Source: an uncultured Bacteroidales bacterium
GTDB taxonomy: Bacteria; Bacteroidota; Bacteroidia; Bacteroidales; Muribaculaceae
Assembly (NCBI GenBank): GCA_902774055.1
Contig: CACYGX010000005.1
Coordinates: forward strand, 124,001 to 188,000
Direction of reading: 5' to 3'
DNA: 64,000 nt
Shown here piece by piece: positions 50,136 to 59,415 of the stretch. Numbering within the stretch: position 1 is the stretch's first letter; each line of letters opens with the position of its first letter. Both the position numbers and the translations under genes were made by a program. Under the pieces are notes generated by a model. The model was not told where the DNA came from. It did no database searches and saw nothing but the letters and a program-made list of their open reading frames with translations.

Positions 50136-51602
50136 TTAGAACTTGAAGTCAATACCTGCACCAAACACTTTATTGGTGCGGCTGTAAGTGTCATGACCAG
50201 GTATTGTGGTGCCGAAGTAGTTCTCAGGCTCGTTGCGCTTGTAGTCTTTGTAGGTGGTCCAGAAGTAACCCGCGTTGATCTTGATCTTCTCGTTGACGTT
50301 GATAGCACCACCAAAACCAATCGAGTAACTGTCGCAGGAGAAGGAGGTGTGGGTCTGATAGGCATTGCTCAAGCCGTAGTCGGTATTCTGGGCACCAGCG
50401 CTAACGGTGAACATCTTGTTGATGTCCCACTCCACGCCTGCCAGCACCTCATGAGTGCCGTGGCGCAGGGCCTTCTGCTTGTCCTTGGCCATCTCGGCGT
50501 GCTTGTCGTCGTAGTAGTGATACTCGACAGTGGCGCGCAACTTGTTGGGGATGAATTCATAACCCAGAGCGGCATAAAATACAGCGGGCAAGTCGTTGGG
50601 GGTGTTCACACCATGCTTGTAGTCGGCCAGAGCAGCCTCAAAAGCGGCGGGTTCGGCCGTTGCAGTCTTGGTGTCGTTCTCGATGTTGAGGTTGGTCTTA
50701 AACTCATACTTGGTAGCCAATGTGAGGCCCTTCCACACAAGATTCAAGCCGATGATGGGAGTGATACCCCAGCCAGTCTGTGAGCAGTTAAGCTCAATGT
50801 TGGCCATCTCACCGTTTTGGTTAACCAGCGTGTTCAAGGTTGGAGCCAAGCCAGGATAAGCAATGGCAATCTGCTGAACAGTGCTGGCCATATCGGGCTT
50901 GGGCATTACCTTAACGAAACCAGTGTAGTTGCCATCGAAGTAATTCATACGTCCACCGGCATAGACACTCATCCAATCGAGTACTTTGTAGGTAGCGCCT
51001 AACTGCAGGCCATAAATGTACTGGCGACCTTTCATTGCCGAGTTGATGTTATACTTGTCTGCTGTCAAGGGCAGGAGACCAGCGACGCGGGGATCGGCAA
51101 GAATGGGAGCTGTCGCGGGATTCTCGGCCAATGTTTTCTTTAGACCTGCCGTTTGGGCGTAAATACCAGCCATGATGCTCGCATCGAACACGGGCAGACC
51201 GCTGTCAAAGTCACATTTGCCGCCGCCTCCGGTGAAACCGAAGAAGCCCGAGAAGGTCCAGCGGTCCTTCTTGTAGGCGCCATAGAGCGACGGAATCACG
51301 GGAGCCTCGGCCTTGCCTTTATACAGGCGAGTGTGGTTCTCCTCGGGGAACAAGCCGAAGGTGGTGAGCACGTCACGCCTTTGCGAAGCACTCTGGATAT
51401 TCAGTGACAGGGTCCATCCGTCATGATCCATAAACGCCAAACCTGCAGGGTTGGTATATACGGCGTCAATCTCGTGGCTAGCACCACGAGCCATCATGCG
51501 CATGAATGCGATATGCTGGTTGGTATTGTGCAGCAGGCCACCGGCAAATGCCGAAAAACCAACAGCTGCGAGAGTGAGCATTAATGTTGTAATTCTTTTC
51601 AT
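50136..51602 (-). CDS. OmpP1/FadL family outer membrane transporter
   Basis: A 488-residue protein started at the ATG at 51602, which gives a signal peptide (MKRITTLMLTLAAVGFSAFA-GG); upstream in-frame codons add a non-leader stretch. The family pattern is clear: the N-terminal hatch NTNQHIAFMRMMARGASHEI followed by DAVYTNPAGLAFM (about 40-52), Gly/Tyr-rich strands, and the terminal strand TNKVFGAGIDFKF. FadL proteins take up hydrophobic compounds such as long-chain fatty acids. A -7 box TAATTTTG lies at 51664-51657 (minus strand). Confidence 0.92.
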   Translation of the reverse strand: MKRITTLMLTLAAVGFSAFAGGLLHNTNQHIAFMRMMARGASHEIDAVYTNPAGLAFMDHDGWTLSLNIQSASQRRDVLTTFGLFPEENHTRLYKGKAEAPVIPSLYGAYKKDRWTFSGFFGFTGGGGKCDFDSGLPVFDASIMAGIYAQTAGLKKTLAENPATAPILADPRVAGLLPLTADKYNINSAMKGRQYIYGLQLGATYKVLDWMSVYAGGRMNYFDGNYTGFVKVMPKPDMASTVQQIAIAYPGLAPTLNTLVNQNGEMANIELNCSQTGWGITPIIGLNLVWKGLTLATKYEFKTNLNIENDTKTATAEPAAFEAALADYKHGVNTPNDLPAVFYAALGYEFIPNKLRATVEYHYYDDKHAEMAKDKQKALRHGTHEVLAGVEWDINKMFTVSAGAQNTDYGLSNAYQTHTSFSCDSYSIGFGGAINVNEKIKINAGYFWTTYKDYKRNEPENYFGTTIPGHDTYSRTNKVFGAGIDFKF

Positions 51603-51792
51603 TGCTATCATTTTTTTTAAATTAAGAACAAACCTGAAATGGAGATTTTGATGTGACAAAATTACTGCTATCCTATCAATGAATGGGTAAAAAGTCACAA
51701 AAAATGGGCATTTTGCCCCATATTACCACATTATTACATTTTTTAACAATCCAAAATTGTTAAAATCGCGGGAATATGAATGATTTCTTTGA

Positions 51793-53766
51793 TTATGGAT
51801 TGGCTGTGGGAAGGAGGCGGTTCTCGTTCATGCGCGACATGTATTGCTGAATTATCGCCTTGATAAACAACTCCATCTCCTGCTGTTCGGGCAATTGATT
51901 TACGAGGTTCTTTTTCAGCAGTTTGTCGGTCTTATAGCGATAAACGGCTGTGGTCTTTGTGCCGTCAAACTGGAGCAGGAGGTCGCCCTTGACCAACTGG
52001 TAAACCCCTGAGTTGTAATTAAACGCCCATGTCTGCTCAGCCTGGCTGCCGAGCAGGTCGTTACCGAAGGCGACATAAGGCTTATTGTAGCCCAGCATGT
52101 GCAGCAACGTCGGTGTGATGTCGGTCTGCTGAGCGATACTGGTGGTATCATATCGGGGAGCGAGTGTGCCGTCGGGTGCATAGAAAATGATGGGTATGCA
52201 GTAAAAACCCAAGTCGGTCAAATAGACATCGTGGTTGCTCTCGTTGGTGTGGTCGGCCACGAGTACAAAGATGGTGTTGTTGTACCAGGGTTCACGGCTG
52301 GCACGCTCAAAGAATCGGCGCAGGGCCAGGTCGGTGTAGCGGACGCACTTGTGTATAGCCAATCCGCCATTCTCGTCAACAAGCGAGTCACGATATTGCT
52401 CGGGAACATGATAGGGATGATGGGATGAAGCCGTGAACACAGTCGCCAGGAAGGGTTGCTTCATCTCCTCGATGTTGTCGAGGGTGAATTGCAGGAACGG
52501 TTCGTCCCAAATGGCCCATTTGCCATCCCAATCGTCCATTCCGCCGTGTTTTGGCGACTTGCAGTACTCATCGAGCCCAAAGTAATGCTCGTAGCCGATG
52601 CTGTGTGCATAGGCACTGAAGCCCATCGAGATGTTATGGCCGCCGTGGAAGAAGGCGGTGCTGTAGCCCTCACGGCCCAGCATCGACGAGATTCCATCCA
52701 TGTCGTTGAGTGAGGCAGGCGTGAGAAAGATTGGTTCGACCATCATGGGCAGGCCCGATAGAATCGAGGGCATGGCGTCCATGCTGATGCGCCCGTTGGA
52801 AAAACTGTACTCAAAAGTCAATGATTTCTTTACCAGACTGTCCACAAAGGGCATATATCCCTGGTAGTGGCCTCCATCAAGGTCGGGATTGAGCGAGCCG
52901 ATATACTCTTTGCCCATGCTCTCGACAATCAGGATGACCACGTTCTTGCCCGGATGGCTGTTGTCATCCACAACGGGATGGCTGTGGACGGGGCTGTAAA
53001 TGGCCTCCATCTGTTCGCGGGGCATGTAATCGGGAGTGACAAAGGCTTTCTTGCCGATGCTGCGAATCATCGAGAACGGTGTGTTTAACACCATAGACGC
53101 CTCGACAGGGCGGTTAACATACTCGTTGGCGTTGCTGATGGTGATGGGGCGCGTGCCGGCAGTGACACTGCCACGGATGCCCACAATGGCCAGCGGAATC
53201 ATCACCACTAAGGCTATGAGTTGGGAGATATAGTAATGATGCCCGAACCGGTACACCTCCAGACGCGGCTTGGTATAGCAGCGCCACAAGACGAAGACAA
53301 GTGCTATAAAGGCCAGCACGAGATACCAGTGGCGTAAAAATTCGGTCAAGATGATGGAGGTGATATTGCCTTCATTGGCAAATTCAGAAAAAACCGAAAC
53401 CGTGGAGCGTCGGCCTGTGTATTGGAAATAGACCGAGTCCATCAGGTTCATGGCCACACCAGTGGCATTGGTGATGACAAAGATCCACCGCAGGAATTTG
53501 TGGAAACCCTCGCGCTCCTTGAGGTGCAGGGGCAGCAGCATCAGCACCAAGTACAGGCTGTTGACATAGAGCAGCGCCGACGTGTCAAACACCAGTGCGC
53601 CGTGCAGCATGCTCTTGAACAGGGACCAAGACATGTAGGGGGCAAATGTGGACCAGTTCTCGGCGAAAAACGCTACCCTCGACAGCATCCACACGAGATA
53701 GGCCACCAGCATGTTGAGCAACGCGGCACCGATATTACTATGAATCAGTCTCTTCCACATCTCCAC
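51793..53766 (-). CDS. LTA synthase/sulfatase family membrane phosphotransferase
   Basis: A 657-residue protein with about five N-terminal membrane segments (to residue 200) and a periplasmic alkaline-phosphatase-fold domain. The metal/nucleophile region is VVILIVESMGKEYIGSLNPD (about 273-292), then SFSNGRISMDAMPSILSGLP near 320 (the catalytic Thr/Ser region), HGGHNISMGF and FVLVADHTNESNH (about 505-517). Relatives are lipoteichoic acid synthase and MdoB/OpgB, which transfer glycerophosphate or phosphoethanolamine. Substrate not predictable. It starts 3 bases after the YhcG-like gene. Confidence 0.9.
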   Translation of the reverse strand: MEMWKRLIHSNIGAALLNMLVAYLVWMLSRVAFFAENWSTFAPYMSWSLFKSMLHGALVFDTSALLYVNSLYLVLMLLPLHLKEREGFHKFLRWIFVITNATGVAMNLMDSVYFQYTGRRSTVSVFSEFANEGNITSIILTEFLRHWYLVLAFIALVFVLWRCYTKPRLEVYRFGHHYYISQLIALVVMIPLAIVGIRGSVTAGTRPITISNANEYVNRPVEASMVLNTPFSMIRSIGKKAFVTPDYMPREQMEAIYSPVHSHPVVDDNSHPGKNVVILIVESMGKEYIGSLNPDLDGGHYQGYMPFVDSLVKKSLTFEYSFSNGRISMDAMPSILSGLPMMVEPIFLTPASLNDMDGISSMLGREGYSTAFFHGGHNISMGFSAYAHSIGYEHYFGLDEYCKSPKHGGMDDWDGKWAIWDEPFLQFTLDNIEEMKQPFLATVFTASSHHPYHVPEQYRDSLVDENGGLAIHKCVRYTDLALRRFFERASREPWYNNTIFVLVADHTNESNHDVYLTDLGFYCIPIIFYAPDGTLAPRYDTTSIAQQTDITPTLLHMLGYNKPYVAFGNDLLGSQAEQTWAFNYNSGVYQLVKGDLLLQFDGTKTTAVYRYKTDKLLKKNLVNQLPEQQEMELFIKAIIQQYMSRMNENRLLPTANP

Positions 53767-53769
53767 TTA

Positions 53770-54816
53770 TTATAGTTTTTGTGTATTGTACTCTTTTGCG
53801 ATCATGATAGATCGGTTAAGTTTATCTATAAACCATTGTTTGTCAGGTAGGCATGTAAGATATTGTCCCACTTTTATATTGTCCTCATCTAGCATGAGCA
53901 ATTCAATATGTTCAGTATTACCTTGGCTACATAACAACAACCCTATTGGTTTATTTTCATTAGGTTGCATTTCATACTTCTGCAAGTACTTTAGGTACAG
54001 TTCCATTTGGCCCTTATATTGTGGTTTGAATTTACCCAACTTTAGATCAATTGCAATCAGGCAATTTAACTTTCGATGGTAGAATAACAGGTCGAGATAA
54101 TAGTCTGTTCCATCAATAGTAAAACGTTTCTGTCTCTCAAGGAAAGCAAAGCCTTGTCCCAATTCCAAAATGAAACTTTCCAATTGTTTGGCGATAGCGT
54201 TCTCTAAGTCTTCCTCAGAATAATAGCCACTTAATCCCAGGAAATCAAGGACGTAGGAACTTTTTAGCACTACTTCTGGTTCCATATGATGTGGATTAAT
54301 ATTCTCAAGGGTTTTTATCATCTTATCGTTAGGCTTTACAGCTAGAAGCGATCTCTCGTAGGCCATTTCATCCTGTTTGTTTCTTAACTGTTTTACGCTC
54401 CAGTGCTCAGCAATGCCCATTTGTTGGTAAAAAAGCCTTTTTGTGTCATTTTCAATGGTTATAAGTTCTAGGAAATGACTCCATGTCAATGTTTGCGACA
54501 GCGTCGCAAACATTTCGTAATCGCTGTATACTCGAGCCACTTTCATCATTCGGGTTAATGCCGAATAGGTGTATCCTTTACCATATCGAGCCATCAATCT
54601 TTGCGATAGTGTCGCAAGAATCTTTTGACCATAGGCCGAATATGTTTGATAATTCATATCATTGATAATGAATTTACCCACATTCCAGAATGTTAGACTT
54701 GTATGGGCATTGACATAAACAGCGGCTTGATAACGAGCATTGTCAATGATTTCAGAAACACCTTCATAAAGGTGCTCACTGACTTGTCCAATCATTTTCA
54801 GGTCAATGATTTCCAT
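53770..54816 (-). CDS. YhcG/DUF1016 family PDDEXK-fold protein
   Basis: A 348-residue protein from the ATG at 54816 (a TTG at 54825 is unlikely). The N-terminal helical half (NARYQAAVYVNAHTSLTFWN, YGQKILATLSQRLMARYGKG) is the DUF1016_N domain. The C-terminal half carries PDDEXK-type elements (FYHRKLNCLIAIDLKLGKFK, then GQMELYLKYL), with the D...DLK pattern of the nuclease fold. Members are found next to or within defence and restriction clusters, but the role is unsettled. The gene is visibly more A/T rich than its neighbours, has no nearby partner, and sits tightly in a leftward gene set, which suggests acquisition. Confidence 0.85.
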   Translation of the reverse strand: MEIIDLKMIGQVSEHLYEGVSEIIDNARYQAAVYVNAHTSLTFWNVGKFIINDMNYQTYSAYGQKILATLSQRLMARYGKGYTYSALTRMMKVARVYSDYEMFATLSQTLTWSHFLELITIENDTKRLFYQQMGIAEHWSVKQLRNKQDEMAYERSLLAVKPNDKMIKTLENINPHHMEPEVVLKSSYVLDFLGLSGYYSEEDLENAIAKQLESFILELGQGFAFLERQKRFTIDGTDYYLDLLFYHRKLNCLIAIDLKLGKFKPQYKGQMELYLKYLQKYEMQPNENKPIGLLLCSQGNTEHIELLMLDEDNIKVGQYLTCLPDKQWFIDKLNRSIMIAKEYNTQKL

Positions 54817-54837
54817 ATTCAACAATCATATTAAAGC

Positions 54838-56358
54838 TTAACATCTTGCTATCAAGGCCAGCATTTGGTCGATGATGTCGCGGTTGTTGTTCAGACGTGG
54901 CACCTTGCGCTGGCCGCCCAGTTTGCCTGTGGAAGCCAGCCAGCGGTCGAACAGGCCCGTGGGAGCGATGACCAGTTCGGGCATCGCCAGGAAGATGTCG
55001 CCCGTGCGCTTGGCGTCGTAGTCGCTGTTGACCTCACGCAGGTGCTGGTCCAGCAACTGCATGAACCGCGACGGGTCGGACGGATTGTTTGCAAACTCGA
55101 TGAGCCACTGGTGATGACCCCGTGTGTTGTCATGGGCATAGACAGGGGCTGCGGTGTAATTGAGTACTTCGTCTCCTGTCTGCTGCTGGGTGAGCGCGAT
55201 GGCACGGTCGGCGTTGTGAACCATCAGCTCCTCGCCAAAGGCATTGATGAAACTGCGAGTGCGGCCCGCAATCTTGATCTTAACGGGGTTGAGTTGCTCA
55301 ATGGTCACCGTGTCGCCCAGTCGGTAACGCCACAGTCCATTAGCAGCAGTAATGATGAGTTCATAGGTGCGGCCTGCCTCAATTTCCCAGATGGGATAGA
55401 CCTCTGGCGTTTCGCTATCGCTTTCCTCAATGGGCAAGAATTCATAGAATACGCCCACATCGAGCAACAGCAGCATGGCCTCGGATTCCCAACTACTCTG
55501 CACGGCAAAGAAGCCCTCACTGGCGTTATAAGTGTCCAGGAAGTGCATTTTGGTCTTGTCACAGAGGGCTTCGTATTGTTGGCGATAAGGCCCAAAGGCG
55601 ATGCCTCCGTGGAAAAAGACCTCCAGATTGGGCCATACCTCGTGGATGCTCGACTTGCCTGTGCGCTCCAGCACTTGCTTGATAACAGTCAAGAACCATG
55701 ACGGTACACCGCTCAAGTTGGTCACGTTGGCATGGATGCTGGCGTCGACAAGCAGCGGTAATTTCTCGCTCCAGTCCTCCATGAGCGCTACCTGTTTGCT
55801 AGGTATGCGTGCCAGATTGGCGATTGGATTCATGTTCTCGATGAGGTTGGCGCTCAGGTCCCCTACCCTCACTCCTGGCTTCAACTGCAGGTTATTGGCA
55901 AAGCTGCCTCCCAAGATGAAGGCCTTGCCCGAGAAAATGCGGCTCTTAGGATTCAGGTTCAGGTAGTGTGACACCACATCGCTGCCTCCCTGGTAATGGT
56001 TCCATTGAAACGACTCACGCGTGATAGGGATATACTTGCTGCGCCCGCTGCTAGTGCCCGATGACTGGGCAAAATGATAGCATCGTCCAGGCCATAGTTC
56101 GTCCTTGATGCCATTGACCATGCGCATGATTTGGGGTTGCAGGTCCTCGTAGGAATACAAAGGTAGCGTGGAGGCGAACTGCTTATAGGTCCTGATAGAT
56201 GAAAAGTCATACTTGCGTCCAATGCGCGTTAACGACGCTTTCTCGATGAGTCGCACCAGTTCGCCTTGCTGGACTGCATCGGCGTGGTCGATGTAGCGCT
56301 CCTGTTGTTGCAGGCGCCCCAAGAAATGACTGCGGACGAGTGGCGTGAAATCTATCAT
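54838..56358 (-). CDS. GH3 auxin-responsive-promoter family acyl-adenylate-type enzyme
   Basis: A 506-residue protein from the ATG at 56358; the longer frame adds 51 residues without pattern. It belongs to the GH3 superfamily of acyl-acid amido synthetases: the ATP site QSSGTSSGRSKYIPITRESF (about 98-117), the middle block NASEGFFAVQSS (about 290-301), and LWRYRLGDTVTI (about 354-365). Plant GH3 enzymes couple hormones to amino acids; the bacterial substrates are unknown. A TAATTTTG box at 56371-56364 ends only five bases before the ATG, so the transcript may be leaderless. No peptide-forming neighbours are present. Confidence 0.87.
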   Translation of the reverse strand: MIDFTPLVRSHFLGRLQQQERYIDHADAVQQGELVRLIEKASLTRIGRKYDFSSIRTYKQFASTLPLYSYEDLQPQIMRMVNGIKDELWPGRCYHFAQSSGTSSGRSKYIPITRESFQWNHYQGGSDVVSHYLNLNPKSRIFSGKAFILGGSFANNLQLKPGVRVGDLSANLIENMNPIANLARIPSKQVALMEDWSEKLPLLVDASIHANVTNLSGVPSWFLTVIKQVLERTGKSSIHEVWPNLEVFFHGGIAFGPYRQQYEALCDKTKMHFLDTYNASEGFFAVQSSWESEAMLLLLDVGVFYEFLPIEESDSETPEVYPIWEIEAGRTYELIITAANGLWRYRLGDTVTIEQLNPVKIKIAGRTRSFINAFGEELMVHNADRAIALTQQQTGDEVLNYTAAPVYAHDNTRGHHQWLIEFANNPSDPSRFMQLLDQHLREVNSDYDAKRTGDIFLAMPELVIAPTGLFDRWLASTGKLGGQRKVPRLNNNRDIIDQMLALIARC

Positions 56359-56627
56359 AGCCGCAAAATTACAAATAAACGGCGAATCATGGTTATTGTG
56401 AATAGAAAAAACGGGGCAAAACGAGGTCTTTGGTCTATAAAAACGGTCCCGTGGCCGCTGTAATGGCTGCTGTTGAGAATTATCGCGTTGAATGGCATGG
56501 GATATGCACATTTAGGGGTGATTAGTCGATTGTTTATGAATATTTGTCTAAAATATTTGCAGTAATTCACAAATGAGACTAATTTTGGGGTAACAAACAA
56601 TTAATGACAATTTTAAACATACGCACT

Positions 56628-57224
56628 ATGAAACGCTTTATCTTAACAATGGTGGCCGTGCTGACCCTTGGGGCAGCCGCCAACGCGATGAGTTACAAGT
56701 CGGCCCGCGATCAGGCGTTCTTCCTGACCGATAAGATGGCCTATGAACTTGGACTGAGCGATGACCAATACAATGCCGTATATGAGATCAATATGGACTA
56801 CATCATGTGTCTGGACGTGTATGATGACATCTTCGGCACCTTCTGGACCCGTCGCAACAACGAACTGAGGTTTGTGCTCTCGCCTGTACAATACCAGATG
56901 TACTTGCAGTTAGAGTACTTCTATCGCCCCGTATCGTGGGAGAACAAGAAGTTTGTGTTCTCGGTATATAACTACTACCCCAAGAACCGCTTCTATCGTG
57001 CTGCTCCTCCGGGATACCAGGTTTATAAGGGCTCAAACCGCTACTTTGACCACAGCGCATATAACGGACGCACCTTTGGCGCTCCCGAAAGCAAATCACA
57101 GCCCAAGCCCAGTGGGTCAAAAAGCCAACCTGGCATGGGAGGATCTAAGAGCCAGCCCGGCATGACCAAGAAGCAGGCTGTAAACCAGGGTAAGCAGATG
57201 ATGAATAAGCCGCCCCGTCGATAA
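56628..57224 (+). CDS. Secreted small hypothetical protein with Ser/Gln/Pro/Gly-rich tail
   Basis: A 198-residue protein with a signal peptide (MKRFILTMVAVLTLGAAANA-M). The region about 20-100 is helical (LTDKMAYELGLSDDQYNAVY, then VLSPVQYQMYLQLEYFYRPV), followed by an Arg/Tyr-rich stretch. The C-terminus has short imperfect copies of SKSQPG(M) (near 146-165) and ends NKPPRR. I do not recognise the family. The first half resembles proteins in which a LSDxQ helix pair is followed by a proline-rich tail, but this is not a claim of function. Confidence 0.6.
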   Translation: MKRFILTMVAVLTLGAAANAMSYKSARDQAFFLTDKMAYELGLSDDQYNAVYEINMDYIMCLDVYDDIFGTFWTRRNNELRFVLSPVQYQMYLQLEYFYRPVSWENKKFVFSVYNYYPKNRFYRAAPPGYQVYKGSNRYFDHSAYNGRTFGAPESKSQPKPSGSKSQPGMGGSKSQPGMTKKQAVNQGKQMMNKPPRR

Positions 57225-57253
57225 GGGACAGCCAAGATATCATCACCAATAAC

Positions 57254-57296
57254 ACAGGAGAGAACCTAATTGACAATCAATGGGGTTCTCTCCTGT
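57254..57296. terminator. Bidirectional terminator between converging genes
   Basis: A 13-bp perfect stem (ACAGGAGAGAACC with GGTTCTCTCCTGT) with a 17-base loop. A weak T-rich tail lies on the plus side (ATTGTG). It lies 30 bases after the rightward gene and 27 before the end of the leftward one. Confidence 0.75.
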
Positions 57297-57322
57297 ATTG
57301 TGTAGGTGGTCAAGGATTGACT

Positions 57323-57934
57323 TTACTTCTTGAGTTCAAATCCTATCATCACGTCATCATAATTCTCCATGAGTTTGGATAACGCCTTGATGGTTGAGCT
57401 GTCGCTGAAACTACCAGCCAGCGAGAGCAGTGATAGCAACTTGTCGGCGTCAAAGGTGATGTGCAGTTTCTTTTTGCCATCGCGCTTGAGGCGGGCGGTC
57501 ACGGGAAGCCCATGCCACTTGATGTATATCTTTTCCTGGTCGGGGTTATAGTTATAGGTTCCTTTTATTTTTTTGCCCAACACATTGATGGCGCAGGTGC
57601 CATCTTCGTTGAAGGTAAATTCTGGGCGCGTCTTGTTCAGCCCGATTTTCTTGTAAGCGTCCTTCAGTTTCTTCTTGAGTTTGCTTTTAGCAATGGGTTT
57701 GGCGACGCCGGCGAGCAGGTTCTTGCCGCTCACGTCAACACTGGGGCCCTTATATGTCCATTCCCCCTTGATGAGGGAGTTGATTTGTCGGGTTTCACGT
57801 GCAATATCATCCTCGGTAATGGTAAAAACCTCATCGGGATTCAGCCCCTTGTCGGTAGCATTGTTTCTTGAAGCGCCACATGAGGCCAGCAGCAACATGG
57901 TGCAGAAAATGGTCACAATTCGTCTCATAGTCAT
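57323..57934 (-). CDS. DUF4923-like lipoprotein
   Basis: A 203-residue lipoprotein (leader MRRIVTIFCTMLLLASC, lipid cysteine in LLASCGAS). It resembles the Bacteroidetes DUF4923 family: an amphipathic start (INSLIKGEWTYKGPSVDVSG), a central lysine-rich helix, a beta-rich part (FTFNEDGTCAINVLGKKIKG, then TYNYNPDQEKIYIKWHG), and a final DADKLLSLLSLAGSFSDSST helix. The function is unknown. A -7 box TAACTTTG lies at 57964-57957 (minus strand), 22 bases before the start. Confidence 0.78.
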   Translation of the reverse strand: MTMRRIVTIFCTMLLLASCGASRNNATDKGLNPDEVFTITEDDIARETRQINSLIKGEWTYKGPSVDVSGKNLLAGVAKPIAKSKLKKKLKDAYKKIGLNKTRPEFTFNEDGTCAINVLGKKIKGTYNYNPDQEKIYIKWHGLPVTARLKRDGKKKLHITFDADKLLSLLSLAGSFSDSSTIKALSKLMENYDDVMIGFELKK

Positions 57935-58181
57935 CGTTTTTTGGAATTATCGACTGCAAAGTTAAGTCAAAAATAGTGTGAGCTGAACAGAAAAGCAGAT
58001 TTTGTTCTGTTTTTGTTTACAACACCTCCCGAATCATGCGACTGAATATTAAATTTCATGAAAAATATTCATAAAAACCCATTGAAAGAAAAAAAAATAG
58101 TAATTTTGCAAGTTGCCACATTGTGGCGCAACCATTTATAACATATTAATCACGATAAAATCAATTTAAAAAACATAAGAA

Positions 58182-59324
58182 ATGGTAGTAGGTTACGGAG
58201 GCCGCAAGATTATTATGCAGAATGATGATACGTCCTATTATGGTCGAATCCTCATTAAGGCTCTTGCTACATATTATCCCGACAACTATTATATCATCTA
58301 CTCCCCTGAAAACCGTCAGAACAAGCGACTGACGGCATTGTTCAACGAGAACAGCGTGCGCGTGAAGTTTCCACGCAATCATGTCCACAGCAAGGAGCGC
58401 TGGTATCATAACAGTGGCATCGTCCGTTCGGCTAAGGGACATGGCGTGAATACCTTCCACGGCATCGATGACGGTATCGCATCAGGTTTCAATAACAGCA
58501 ACTTCCCCACTGTGTTCACTATGACCGATCCGTTGTACAAGAATGCCCACGGGTGGATCGATCGCATGCTCATGCAACGCCGTGCCCGCAAGTCTTGCAA
58601 GATAGCCAAGCGCGTTATTGCGCTCAATGAGGTGGATCGACAAATCATCATCGACCACTATCACGTTAATCCTGATATAGTCGAAGTGGTGCACCCCTGT
58701 TTCTATGACGGTTGTGATGACTCAGTGCCCGAGAATATGTTTGAAATTCTGCGAGAAAAGTATCACTTGCCCCAGAAGTTTGTCCTCTACAAGGGTAAAC
58801 TGAACAAGGAAGACAACCTCAAAGAGGCCTTACAGCTGGTGCATGAGTTGCGTGACCGCAAGATTTCCATTGTGCTGCTTGGTTACCGCACCGACCACTT
58901 TGACCACGTCATTAAGGAGCAAGCCCACGACTTGCACATGTTCCACCGCTTCAAACAGGTGGACAAGGTGCATCATGCCGACCTCACTGCCGTGGCTAAG
59001 ATGGCTCAAGCTGTCATCATCCCCACCACCGACCGTATGCGCGACAATTACAAGATATTGAACGCCCAGCGCAGTGGAGCCTTGGTGCTGTGCAAGGACA
59101 GTGCTAAAGCCCGTGAAATAGGCGGTGACGGTGTTATCTATTACGATAACTTCCGCGATGGTGCTGATGCATTGAGCAATGTCCTGGAGGATCCCGAAAA
59201 GAAGGCCGCCATGCTCAAGGCTGCGCGTGATAATACCGAGCGCTTTACCGGTAAAATTCTTGCCGACCACATGATTCACATCTACCGTTCGGTACTGATG
59301 CACCGCAGGCTCTACCAGGAGTAA
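58182..59324 (+). CDS. Glycosyltransferase family 4-like protein
   Basis: A 380-residue GT-B-fold protein. The C-terminal half carries the GT4 pattern: KFVLYKGKLNKEDNLKEALQ (about 205-224), ISIVLLGYR near 230, and AVIIPTTDRMRDNYKILNAQ (about 284-303), followed by GALVLCKDSAKAREIGGDGV. The N-terminal half has no clear signature. In this class a nucleotide-sugar donor gives a glycosidic bond with retained configuration; donor and acceptor are unknown. There is no membrane anchor, so it is cytoplasmic. A -7 box TAATTTTG lies at 58101-58108. The gene is single, with a terminator directly after it. Confidence 0.85.
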   Translation: MVVGYGGRKIIMQNDDTSYYGRILIKALATYYPDNYYIIYSPENRQNKRLTALFNENSVRVKFPRNHVHSKERWYHNSGIVRSAKGHGVNTFHGIDDGIASGFNNSNFPTVFTMTDPLYKNAHGWIDRMLMQRRARKSCKIAKRVIALNEVDRQIIIDHYHVNPDIVEVVHPCFYDGCDDSVPENMFEILREKYHLPQKFVLYKGKLNKEDNLKEALQLVHELRDRKISIVLLGYRTDHFDHVIKEQAHDLHMFHRFKQVDKVHHADLTAVAKMAQAVIIPTTDRMRDNYKILNAQRSGALVLCKDSAKAREIGGDGVIYYDNFRDGADALSNVLEDPEKKAAMLKAARDNTERFTGKILADHMIHIYRSVLMHRRLYQE

Positions 59325-59356
59325 ACGAGACATTATAACACTTAACGAAACAATAT

Positions 59357-59390
59357 AAACGCGATAGGGGTCATCCTCCATCGCGTTTTC
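59357..59390 (+). terminator. Terminator of the glycosyltransferase gene
   Basis: AAACGCGAT (59357-59365) pairs with ATCGCGTTT (59380-59388), with an inner AGG/CCT pair, followed by TCATTGA. It lies 32 bases after the stop. Confidence 0.7.
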
Positions 59391-59415
59391 ATTGATATGG
59401 GTTAGAAGTGTGTGA

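Noticed and set aside
51741..51765. 10-bp AT hairpin TTTTAACAAT/ATTGTTAAAA after the LTA-synthase-like gene
   Set aside because: No U-tract follows on the minus strand, so it was not called as a terminator; its role is unclear.
57789..57804. TTTCACGTG match resembling a third parS site
   Set aside because: Only one half of the palindrome fits (the other side reads CAATA instead of AAACA), and it lies within a coding region.
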